Of a stretch of 5,492 nucleotides of DNA, positions 1-5,270 are shown piece by piece (positions within the stretch are counted from its first letter, which is position 1; each line of letters opens with the position of its first letter). The DNA comes from CAYFJO01 sp964343305. Lineage in GTDB: Bacteria > Planctomycetota > Planctomycetia > Pirellulales > Pirellulaceae. Under the pieces are notes generated by a model. It saw only the letters and a program-made list of their open reading frames with translations. It was not told where the DNA came from and did not search any database. The stretch covers positions 1-5,492 of the forward strand of contig CAYFJO010000631.1 of NCBI GenBank assembly GCA_964343305.1, read 5' to 3'. The position numbers and the translations under genes are program-made.

Positions 1-11
1 ACCTAAAGGTG

Positions 12-25
12 TCGCCTGAAGGCGA
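12..25. repeat. Short hairpin after the small membrane ORF
   Basis: Perfect 5-bp inverted repeat, TCGCC - TGAA - GGCGA, lying just past the stop codon of the small ORF that follows ftsH. It is flanked by a weaker outer pair, CTAAA at 3-7 and TTTAG at 30-34. A second small stem, GGGT/ACCC on the minus strand, spans the stop codon. No T-run follows on the minus strand within the window, so I do not call it an intrinsic terminator. It may be a partial dispersed palindrome cut by the window edge. Confidence 0.3.
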
Positions 26-30
26 GGGTT

Positions 31-198
31 TTAGACCCATCGCAAGGACAATAATGTGGCAATGACTGTAACGAACAGAATCAGCGACCTTAGTGAGAAT
101 CTGAGCCGCCGGTCGCCGATACTCGTTTCAATTCCGACTTGGCTGCAAAGTAAATAGACGAAGATCGTTCCAACGGTGGCAGGAAGGCCGTAGTACAT
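31..198 (-). CDS. Small membrane protein downstream of ftsH (start uncertain; open frame continues upstream to 264)
   Basis: The function is not recognised. From the first ATG (196-198) the frame gives 55 residues. Membrane-like coding clearly continues upstream to the ftsH stop, adding 22 residues such as RYWAILALLIWCIVGV. With that extension the protein has about three hydrophobic segments: WAILALLIWCIVGV, ATVGTIFVYLLC and SLILFVTVIATLLSL. The last follows an Arg-rich stretch and contains RFSLRSL, similar to the RFSLRTLL motif I recall from many planctomycete membrane proteins. No ATG, GTG or TTG exists in frame between the upstream in-frame stop (inside ftsH, near 389) and 198. The only codon at the ftsH junction that could start the full form is ATA (262-264), overlapping the ftsH TAA. 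Either the short form is real, initiation is non-canonical, or the gene has decayed at its start. The distance and strand imply co-transcription with ftsH. The hydrophobic pattern makes a chance ORF unlikely, but the product is hypothetical. Confidence 0.5.
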   Translation of the reverse strand: MYYGLPATVGTIFVYLLCSQVGIETSIGDRRLRFSLRSLILFVTVIATLLSLRWV

Positions 199-260
199 GA
201 CACCAACGATGCACCAAATCAGCAGTGCGAGAATTGCCCAGTAACGGGATGCGCTTCTTT

Positions 261-2258
261 TTATTTCGTTGCGTCGTCGACCGATTCTTTGGCCGCGACG
301 TTGACGGATGTGTCTCCGTTTGATTTTTCCTCTTCGTGAATCGACTGGCCGATCAATTCGGTGATGCGGTCTTCGTCGATCTCTTCTTCACTGACCAAGG
401 CCTCGGCGATGGCGTTCAAATCGCTGCGTTTTTCCGTCAACAGTTTTTCCGCCCGCTCCGCTGAGTCGTGCAGAATGCGGCCGACTTCCTCGTCGATGAT
501 TTCCATCGTGTGCTCGCTGAACTGCCGGTGTTCGTGGATCTCCTTGCCCAGGAATGGGTCTTCCTCGCTCATTTTGTAACTGACCGGGCCAAGCCGCTCA
601 CTCATTCCCCAATGGGTCACCATCCGTCGCGCCATCCCGGTCGCGCGTTCCAAGTCGTTCTCCGCACCGACCGTGGCCTCGTCGTAAACAATGTCTTCCG
701 CGGCGCGACCTGCCAACAAGACAATGAGATTGTCGAGTAGTTCGCGTTTGGACATGTTCATGCGGTCTTCGCCCGGCAACATCTGCGTCACGCCCAGCGA
801 TCGGCCGCGAGGAATCACGGACACCTTGTGAACACGATGAGCCCCTTTCAGGCTCCAAGCAGCCAACGCATGCCCCGCTTCGTGATAGGCGGTCTTCTCT
901 TTTTCTTCCTCGCTCAGGACATCATCACGCTTGGCACCCATCAGAACTTTGTCGCGGGCATATTCAAAATCATCCATTTCCACCTTGTTCTTGTCGTGGC
1001 GAGCGGCCCACAGAGCGGCTTCGTTGACGATGTTGCGAATGTCCGCGCCGGTCAAGCCGACAGTGCCCGACGCCATGCGATCCAAATCGACGTTTTGCGA
1101 CAGCGGCACATCGCGGACGTGGACTTTAAAGATGGCCAAACGTCCTTTACGCGTTGGCCGATTGACCGTCACATGCCGATCGAAACGACCGGGACGCAGC
1201 AGCGCCGGATCGAGAATGTCGGGGCGGTTGGTCGCCGCCAGAACGATCACCGAATCGTTGGGCGAGAAACCGTCCATTTCGCTGAGGATCTGGTTCAGCG
1301 TTTGCTCGCGCTCATCGTGACCGCCGCCAAGTCCCGCACCGCGTTGACGGCCTACCGCGTCGATTTCGTCGATAAAAATGATCGACGGCGCGGTTTCCTT
1401 TGCGTTGCCAAACAAATCACGGACGCGGCTCGCCCCGACGCCAACAAACATCTGAATAAACTCCGATCCGTTGACGGAATAGAACGGCACGTCGGCCTCG
1501 CCCGCAACGGCTCTTGCCAACAGCGTCTTTCCTGTGCCCGGGGGTCCGTTCAACAACACGCCTTTGGGCACTCGTCCGCCAAGCTTTTGAAACTTGTCCG
1601 GCTCTTTCAGGTATTCGACGATCTCCATCAGATCGGCTTTCACGTTTTCAATCCCCGCCACATCGTTGAACGTGATCTGCTGTTGCGACGATTCGTAGCG
1701 TTTGGCTGGGCTCTTGCTAAAACCGGACAGAAATCCGCCGCCGCCGAGCATTTGATTCTGGGCGCGGCGATTCATGATCCACATGAACACGATGAACGTC
1801 ATCGGCAACATCAACGCGATCACGAGGAAAAACGTATAAGTGCTGGTCGAGTCGACCACTTGGGGACGAATGTTGTGCTCTTCCAGATAATTCCGAATCG
1901 CGGTCCGCTCCTCGTCACTCGTCAGGTTGACGCGAAAACGATCGGCAAGTTTCTTGCCCTTGATCGGTTTGCCACGGTCATCGAGTTGGTTCGGTGGATT
2001 TCGAAACTTGCCCGTGATGACACGGTCGAATAGCTTAATGTCCTCCGTGTTGGGCCGGCCGTCCTTGTCGCGCTTCTCGACTTGCTCCTTGAACTCCCGC
2101 AAACTGATCGTCGATTCTGGGTAAAAAAACCAGGACAACACCAGATAGATTAAAAACGAAAGCAGAATGAAGCCAAACAGCGATCTTGGATTAAAACCCG
2201 TTGAACGTTCACTCTCGTCAGAATTTTCGTTTTTAGGTTTCGGTTCGTCCATCGACAT
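261..2258 (-). CDS. ftsH: ATP-dependent zinc metalloprotease FtsH
   Basis: Membrane-anchored AAA+ protease that unfolds and degrades damaged membrane proteins and short-lived cytoplasmic regulators, working as a hexamer on the inner membrane. All hallmarks are present. TM1 lies at about 27-46, an extracytoplasmic domain at about 47-139, and TM2 at about 141-162. The Walker A motif GPPGTGKT is at 238-245, the pore loop FVGVG at 271-275, and the Walker B motif IIFIDEID at 293-300. The second region of homology has N344 and arginine fingers R355 and R358. The zinc site HEAGH is at 459-463, with D535 (in AENDLERA) as the likely third ligand. The length of 665 residues is normal for the family. 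The tail after about 623 is acidic and low in complexity, as in many FtsH proteins. Two start codons lie 6 nt apart (2258 and 2252); the purine-rich GAGAAAGG abuts the first and is correctly spaced for the second, so MDEPKPKN (663 aa) may be the true N-terminus. It is divergent from the Nudix gene. Planctomycetes often carry several ftsH paralogues, and which one this is cannot be told here. Confidence 0.98.
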   Translation of the reverse strand: MSMDEPKPKNENSDESERSTGFNPRSLFGFILLSFLIYLVLSWFFYPESTISLREFKEQVEKRDKDGRPNTEDIKLFDRVITGKFRNPPNQLDDRGKPIKGKKLADRFRVNLTSDEERTAIRNYLEEHNIRPQVVDSTSTYTFFLVIALMLPMTFIVFMWIMNRRAQNQMLGGGGFLSGFSKSPAKRYESSQQQITFNDVAGIENVKADLMEIVEYLKEPDKFQKLGGRVPKGVLLNGPPGTGKTLLARAVAGEADVPFYSVNGSEFIQMFVGVGASRVRDLFGNAKETAPSIIFIDEIDAVGRQRGAGLGGGHDEREQTLNQILSEMDGFSPNDSVIVLAATNRPDILDPALLRPGRFDRHVTVNRPTRKGRLAIFKVHVRDVPLSQNVDLDRMASGTVGLTGADIRNIVNEAALWAARHDKNKVEMDDFEYARDKVLMGAKRDDVLSEEEKEKTAYHEAGHALAAWSLKGAHRVHKVSVIPRGRSLGVTQMLPGEDRMNMSKRELLDNLIVLLAGRAAEDIVYDEATVGAENDLERATGMARRMVTHWGMSERLGPVSYKMSEEDPFLGKEIHEHRQFSEHTMEIIDEEVGRILHDSAERAEKLLTEKRSDLNAIAEALVSEEEIDEDRITELIGQSIHEEEKSNGDTSVNVAAKESVDDATK

Positions 2259-2266
2259 CCTTTCTC
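2259..2266 (-). promoter_or_regulatory. Ribosome binding site of ftsH, favouring the second ATG
   Basis: The minus strand reads GAGAAAGG directly against the first ATG (2256-2258), leaving no spacer. Measured to the second in-frame ATG (2250-2252) the spacing is 6 nt, which is normal for a Shine-Dalgarno sequence. This suggests that translation starts at 2252. Confidence 0.55.
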
Positions 2267-2270
2267 AACA

Positions 2271-2300
2271 CGATAAATCAGATAACATCTGATTGTATCG
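2271..2300. promoter_or_regulatory. Strong palindrome in the ftsH/Nudix divergent promoter region (candidate operator or leader hairpin)
   Basis: The core is a perfect 8-bp inverted repeat, AATCAGAT (2276-2283) and ATCTGATT (2287-2294), around the spacer AAC. The stem continues as CGATA (2271-2275) paired with TATCG (2296-2300), with only G2295 bulged, for 13 pairs in all. It lies 13-42 bp upstream of the first ftsH ATG and overlaps the candidate ftsH -10 box and start site. That is where a repressor dimer would bind. If transcribed, it would instead form a hairpin just upstream of the ribosome binding site. No matching regulator is identified. Confidence 0.55.
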
Positions 2301-2320
2301 CAGATACGGATTGTTGGCGA
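2292..2320 (-). promoter_or_regulatory. Candidate sigma-70-type promoter of ftsH
   Basis: On the minus strand, TCGCCA (2315-2320, four of six matches to TTGACA) is separated by 17 bp from TACAAT (2292-2297, five of six matches to TATAAT). Transcription would start near 2285, giving a leader of about 27-33 nt. The candidate rests on consensus matching alone. Confidence 0.35.
2295..2307. repeat. Second small inverted repeat next to the ftsH palindrome
   Basis: GTATC (2295-2299) and GATAC (2303-2307) surround the spacer GCA. The repeat abuts the larger palindrome, also has a 3-nt spacer, and its centre is 16 bp from the larger one. It lies between the -10 and -35 boxes of the candidate ftsH promoter. 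It competes with the outer stem of the larger palindrome for bases 2296-2299. It could be a second half of an operator, or chance. Confidence 0.3.
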
Positions 2321-2361
2321 TGTGGGAGTGATGTGACGCCTGCAACATCGAGATTCAGCAG

Positions 2362-2811
2362 ATGCAACCAAGTATATCCACATACGGGCGGCGAGGCGTT
2401 GTCGGCGTGATGGTCCGCGACGGACGATTCCTAGTAATCCGTCGCTCCCGTTTTGTCCGAGCACCTCGAAAGTTTTGTTTTCCCGGCGGTGCGATTGAAG
2501 CCGGTGAAAGCCAAGAGGATGCGATTCGACGTGAATGGAGAGAAGAGTTGGGCGTCAATATGACGCACGGCAGGCCGCTGTGGGAGAGTGTCACGTCCTG
2601 GGGGGTGCAACTGGCGTGGTGGGAAGTTGGCGTGGCGCTGGATGCGGTTTTCACGCCCGACCCTCAGGAAGTTGAATCGATCCATTGGCAGACCGTGGGA
2701 GAGATGCGGGCAAATCCTGAATTGCTGGAGAGCAACCTTCAATTCTTGAACGCACTGGAGCGTGGAGACTTTGGGCTCGACGCAATCGGCGGCGAATCGG
2801 ACTCATGCTGA
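2362..2811 (+). CDS. Nudix hydrolase
   Basis: Hydrolase of nucleoside diphosphates linked to another group; the substrate cannot be told from the sequence. The Nudix box fits the pattern GX5EX7REUXEEXGU: G43, E49, R57-E58, W59 at the hydrophobic position, E61-E62, G64 and V65. E58, E61 and E62 would hold the catalytic magnesium or manganese. The box follows the usual N-terminal strands (RRGVVGVMVRDGRFLVIRRS, about 10-29) and the FPGG turn at 40-43. At 149 residues it is the size of a single-domain cytoplasmic MutT-like enzyme. ATG 2362 is the first possible start, since an in-frame TGA at 2329-2331 is followed by no other start codon; the ribosome binding site is weak. It is divergent from ftsH, and its last 73 bp overlap the convergent cytochrome-like gene. 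MutT-type 8-oxo-dGTPase, ADP-ribose or sugar-nucleotide hydrolase are all possible. Confidence 0.93.
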   Translation: MQPSISTYGRRGVVGVMVRDGRFLVIRRSRFVRAPRKFCFPGGAIEAGESQEDAIRREWREELGVNMTHGRPLWESVTSWGVQLAWWEVGVALDAVFTPDPQEVESIHWQTVGEMRANPELLESNLQFLNALERGDFGLDAIGGESDSC

Positions 2812-3863
2812 CGAGCGGTCCCATAGCGGCGATTGAAGATCTCTGGATCAAACGGGTCCGCGGGCACAAACGACTTTTGATTCGCCTCTTTCGGTTCGAT
2901 AGTGCTCTGCTGAGATTTTGGCTCGATGACCGTTCCTGGTTGAGTTTTCGGCTTATCGTGTTTTGAGTTGCGAAACGCTCGGTTAACGGTTTCAAGTAAA
3001 TCGCTGGGTGGTGGTTCGACTTTTTTAGGAGCCAGTTTCCTTGGCTTATACGTGACCAACTTGACCCATTCGGCGAGCCGCGCGTGCTGTTTGCGATCGA
3101 CTTGCCCAAAGATGGCCCGATCGGCAGTCCCGTGGGCTTTCAATGGGATTTTTAGCAGTGGGCTTTGTTCGGGTGCGCTGGTGTCGATGAATTGCATCGT
3201 TTCGTACAGATTCCGCTGTGTGAATTGGCGGGCGAACACTCGGCCCGGCGAAGTCCGAATGAACCGCATCTTGTAAGGAGAATTCTCGCTGTGACAACCG
3301 CTTGTCGAGCAGCGATTCACAAGGATCGGCTGGATCTGGCTGGTGAACTGCTCGACCACTTGTGGTGACAGTTCCTGCATGAATTCTTCGAGATCGACAT
3401 CGCTCGTAGTCTTGGAAGGCGCTGGTTGGCTCTTGTTTGATTTGACAGGTGGCGCGACAGGGTTGTTGATGCGCCGCTCGATATACTCGATTCTTGGATT
3501 GTAAGGATCAAGGGATTTTGCCGTTTTCAAGTGCGTCAATGCCTGTGGACGAAGAGACTGAGTCAAGCACCACTGGGCAAGATCCAGGTGTTCGCGAGCG
3601 CTGTCCGCTTCAATCGTGAGTCGCTTCAATTGATACGCTTGCGCCAGATCCCGGCAAACAAAATCGACCGCCGATGTGGAGAGACGAACTTCGTCGCCGT
3701 TGGGATACGTGAGTTGATATTGGTCGCCGGTTTGAAAGACGACACCTCGTAGGACGCGCCCGTTGCGCAGCACGACCAATCCCTCTTGTGTGTTCGACTG
3801 AGGTTCAACCGCGACGACCGAGGAGATGAGAAAAAGGGCGAGCGCCCAACGAATCGATACCAT
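2739..3863 (-). CDS. Secreted protein with TPR-like helices and a CX4CH cytochrome-c-type motif
   Basis: Hypothetical protein, probably exported: R5 is followed by the hydrophobic run WALALFLISSVVAV, with a plausible cleavage after A18 (V-V-A). Residues about 28-70 form a small beta-rich part (VLRNGRVLRGVVFQTGD, then YPNGDEVRL). Residues about 88-120 look like one TPR-type helical hairpin, ending in AKSLDPYNP. After a Pro/Ser/Lys linker (137-155) comes a cytochrome-like part: QIQPILVNRCSTSGCH, with C185, C190 and H191, then SPLLKIPLKAHG at about 234-245. This layout resembles planctomycete cytochrome-c-like domains (PSCyt type), in which a haem motif is followed by a SPLL...HG motif. The spacing here is CX4CH rather than CX2CH. 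The C-terminal 100 residues are low-complexity and rich in Pro, Lys and Ser. There is no clear Shine-Dalgarno sequence, and the 3' end overlaps the Nudix gene by 73 bp. Haem binding is inference; C185 and C190 could instead form a disulfide or hold a metal. Confidence 0.82.
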   Translation of the reverse strand: MVSIRWALALFLISSVVAVEPQSNTQEGLVVLRNGRVLRGVVFQTGDQYQLTYPNGDEVRLSTSAVDFVCRDLAQAYQLKRLTIEADSAREHLDLAQWCLTQSLRPQALTHLKTAKSLDPYNPRIEYIERRINNPVAPPVKSNKSQPAPSKTTSDVDLEEFMQELSPQVVEQFTSQIQPILVNRCSTSGCHSENSPYKMRFIRTSPGRVFARQFTQRNLYETMQFIDTSAPEQSPLLKIPLKAHGTADRAIFGQVDRKQHARLAEWVKLVTYKPRKLAPKKVEPPPSDLLETVNRAFRNSKHDKPKTQPGTVIEPKSQQSTIEPKEANQKSFVPADPFDPEIFNRRYGTARQHESDSPPIASSPKSPRSSAFKN

Positions 3864-3872
3864 GAGGCGGGA

Positions 3873-3901
3873 ACACTACACCGAACGAACCAGTGCGTCA
3901 A
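3873..3901 (-). promoter_or_regulatory. Candidate promoter of the CX4CH gene, possibly giving a leaderless mRNA
   Basis: On the minus strand, TTGACG (3896-3901, five of six matches) is separated by 17 bp from TAGTGT (3873-3878, three of six matches). Transcription would begin only a few bases before the ATG at 3861-3863. That fits the lack of a Shine-Dalgarno sequence there, but the -10 box is weak. Confidence 0.25.
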
Positions 3902-3942
3902 GCAAGCTGAAGTACTGCTAGCGTCGCAGAGGGGCTTTGCCC

Positions 3943-4006
3943 AAAAATACGTAGCTGCACTCGCCAGAGTGCGGAAGATCCGCGTTCTGGCGAACGCAGC
4001 TACGTA
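3943..4006 (-). terminator. Terminator-like hairpin plus T-run after the propeller gene
   Basis: Read on the minus strand, the 59-bp hairpin begins 7 bp after the stop codon of the propeller gene and is followed at once by five Ts (3943-3947). Position and form fit an intrinsic terminator for that gene. The stem is longer than usual and its base (TACGTA) is not GC-rich, so termination may be a secondary role of a repeat element. Confidence 0.45.
3948..4006. repeat. 59-bp near-perfect palindrome (REP/MITE-like intergenic element)
   Basis: Arms of 29 bp surround a single central base (3977). The outer 11 bp, TACGTAGCTGC (3948-3958) and GCAGCTACGTA (3996-4006), match perfectly. After two mismatched pairs and one matched pair come 7 matched pairs (CGCCAGA / TCTGGCG). 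After two further mismatched pairs come GCGGA / TCCGC. On either strand two of the four mismatches become G-U wobbles, so RNA from either strand would fold. It fills most of the gap between two same-strand genes. From memory, similar TACGTAGCTGC...CGCCAGA palindromes recur between genes in Rhodopirellula-like genomes; only one copy is in this window, so its being a repeat is not shown here. Confidence 0.7.
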
Positions 4007-4013
4007 GAAACTG

Positions 4014-5228
4014 CTATTGATCACGCACTTGCTCGAAGTAATGCACGCCCTTCTTGTTCGAGGTCACGATGTCCGCGTTCCCGTCGCCGTTGACATCGGC
4101 AACCTCAAACTGAGTGCCCGGACCGCTGTCGTGGTCGAATTGGTGACGAATCCAATTTGGCCGGCCGTTCTCGCGTTTCAACTCAAACCAGAAAAACACT
4201 GCTGGCTGGTCTCCGCCTGGATCACGGCCTCCATGAGCCCACCAACGTTTGCCGGTGACGAAATCCATCAAGCCGTCGCCGTTGATGTCGGCAAAGCACA
4301 CGCCATGCGTTTGCGAAAAACTTTTGTCGATCAAATGGGCCGTCCACTTGTTGTCCTTGGATTGTTCATGCCACCAAATGCCGAACGCGTGCGGACTGGT
4401 GGCCAGCACATCGTTGTCGCCGTCGCCGTCGAAATCGTACACATACATCTGGGCCGCTTTGCCGTTTTCGCCGAACACCGCTGGGTGGAATTTCCACTCT
4501 GCTGGAGATTTCTTTTCGGGAGCTTCCCACCAGCCATTTCCGCACAGGATGTCGTTGCGACCGTCGCTGTTCACATCGCCGACTCCGAGTCCGTGTGAGT
4601 AACGCTTCGTTCCCGGCGCGGCTTTGGCGGAAACGGCATTGATGTGCCACTGCTTCCGCGGATCGTTGTCGCGGGTGATAAACGACATTCGTCGGTCCGG
4701 TCCATCCGAGTTGCCGGCGTCCGGCGAGAATCCCGCGATCAGGTCACGTTTGCCGTTGCCATCAACGTCTAGATAAAGGGGACTTTCGTTGTTCGTGACC
4801 GGCGTAATGGTGTGTCGCTCCCATGACTTGTCTTCGCCTTTTGGATTCTCATACCACCAGGTCGGTGTGCCAGGAAAATCCACAACTAGGAGGTCCGTCC
4901 AACCGTCGCCGTTCAAATCGTCGGCGAAACTGCCAAAGCAATTGCTGTAGCCCTTGGGCTCGAAGTGCAGCGGTGTGCCGAGGACCTGGCTTCGTCCGCT
5001 TGGCGGCTTGTCGGCGATCGAGTGCAGTTTCCAATCCGGCGCTTCATACCAAACAAATCCGGCCGCAATGTCCATCTTGCCGTCTTTGTTAAAATCGCCG
5101 ACGGCCACGCCTTCGCCGCGGAATTTTGCGTCGAGCTGCACTTTTTTAAAACGGATTTCGTCAGCAACACAATTTGACACCGATGCACCGCCCGCAATCA
5201 GGCAAGCGACAGTTAAGAAATAACGCAT
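4014..5228 (-). CDS. Exported VCBS/FG-GAP repeat protein, predicted seven-bladed beta-propeller
   Basis: A signal peptide is likely: MRYFLTVACLIAGGASVSNCVA, cleaved after A22 (C-V-A before D23). C20 has no lipobox, so this is not a lipoprotein. The mature part carries seven calcium-binding-type motifs: DFNKDGKMD at 45, DLNGDGWTD at 104, DVDGNGKRD at 154, DVNSDGRND at 218, DFDGDGDND at 265, DINGDGLMD at 314 and DVNGDGNAD at 378. Spacing is 47-64 residues, one per blade of an FG-GAP or integrin-alpha-like propeller. Several blades continue with an aromatic motif (VWYEAP, TWWYENP, GWWEAPE, IWWHEQ) and then a W...H strand, as in planctomycete VCBS proteins. At 404 residues it is essentially only the propeller, with no catalytic domain seen. 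A likely role is binding of polymer or protein outside the cytoplasm; the ligand is unknown. A good Shine-Dalgarno sequence sits 7 nt before the ATG, and the gene lies 42 bp behind the DUF1559 gene. Confidence 0.93.
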   Translation of the reverse strand: MRYFLTVACLIAGGASVSNCVADEIRFKKVQLDAKFRGEGVAVGDFNKDGKMDIAAGFVWYEAPDWKLHSIADKPPSGRSQVLGTPLHFEPKGYSNCFGSFADDLNGDGWTDLLVVDFPGTPTWWYENPKGEDKSWERHTITPVTNNESPLYLDVDGNGKRDLIAGFSPDAGNSDGPDRRMSFITRDNDPRKQWHINAVSAKAAPGTKRYSHGLGVGDVNSDGRNDILCGNGWWEAPEKKSPAEWKFHPAVFGENGKAAQMYVYDFDGDGDNDVLATSPHAFGIWWHEQSKDNKWTAHLIDKSFSQTHGVCFADINGDGLMDFVTGKRWWAHGGRDPGGDQPAVFFWFELKRENGRPNWIRHQFDHDSGPGTQFEVADVNGDGNADIVTSNKKGVHYFEQVRDQ

Positions 5229-5235
5229 GGATGCG

Positions 5236-5242
5236 CTCCTTT
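5236..5242 (-). promoter_or_regulatory. Ribosome binding site of the propeller gene
   Basis: The minus strand reads AAAGGAG, 7 nt before the ATG at 5226-5228. This is the strongest Shine-Dalgarno match in the window and it fixes the start. The other genes here have weak sites or none. Confidence 0.8.
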
Positions 5243-5270
5243 GTTATTTGGTTCTTCATGGATTTGGCGA

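Noticed and set aside
828..2033. 401-codon open frame on the plus strand opposite ftsH
   Set aside because: It lies wholly inside the certain ftsH gene on the other strand. Its protein is rich in His, Arg and Gln with no family motif, as expected from the antisense frame of a GC-rich conserved gene.
2271..2307. Reading the repeated GATA/TATC units as a CRISPR or direct-repeat array
   Set aside because: The units are two adjacent inverted repeats with 3-nt spacers; no direct repeat with variable spacers is present.
2355..2742. Minus-strand frames of about 100 codons opposite the Nudix gene
   Set aside because: The Nudix box on the plus strand is complete and canonical, and the minus frames show no motif or sensible start site.
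3932..3942. GGGC-TTT-GCCC with five As after it as a plus-strand terminator
   Set aside because: A terminator needs Ts after the stem on the transcribed strand. On the plus strand As follow, and on the minus strand the Ts precede the stem.
4017..4598. 193-codon plus-strand frame opposite the propeller gene
   Set aside because: It is the antisense shadow of the repeated Asp/Gly codons; its runs of Val and Ala (VAVDIG, VAVAVEIVHI) are the reverse reading of the calcium motifs.
5167..5171. Lipoprotein signal at C20 of the propeller protein
   Set aside because: The residues before the Cys are V-S-N, which lack the small residue at -1 and the Leu at -3 of a lipobox. A standard signal peptidase I site follows at A22.
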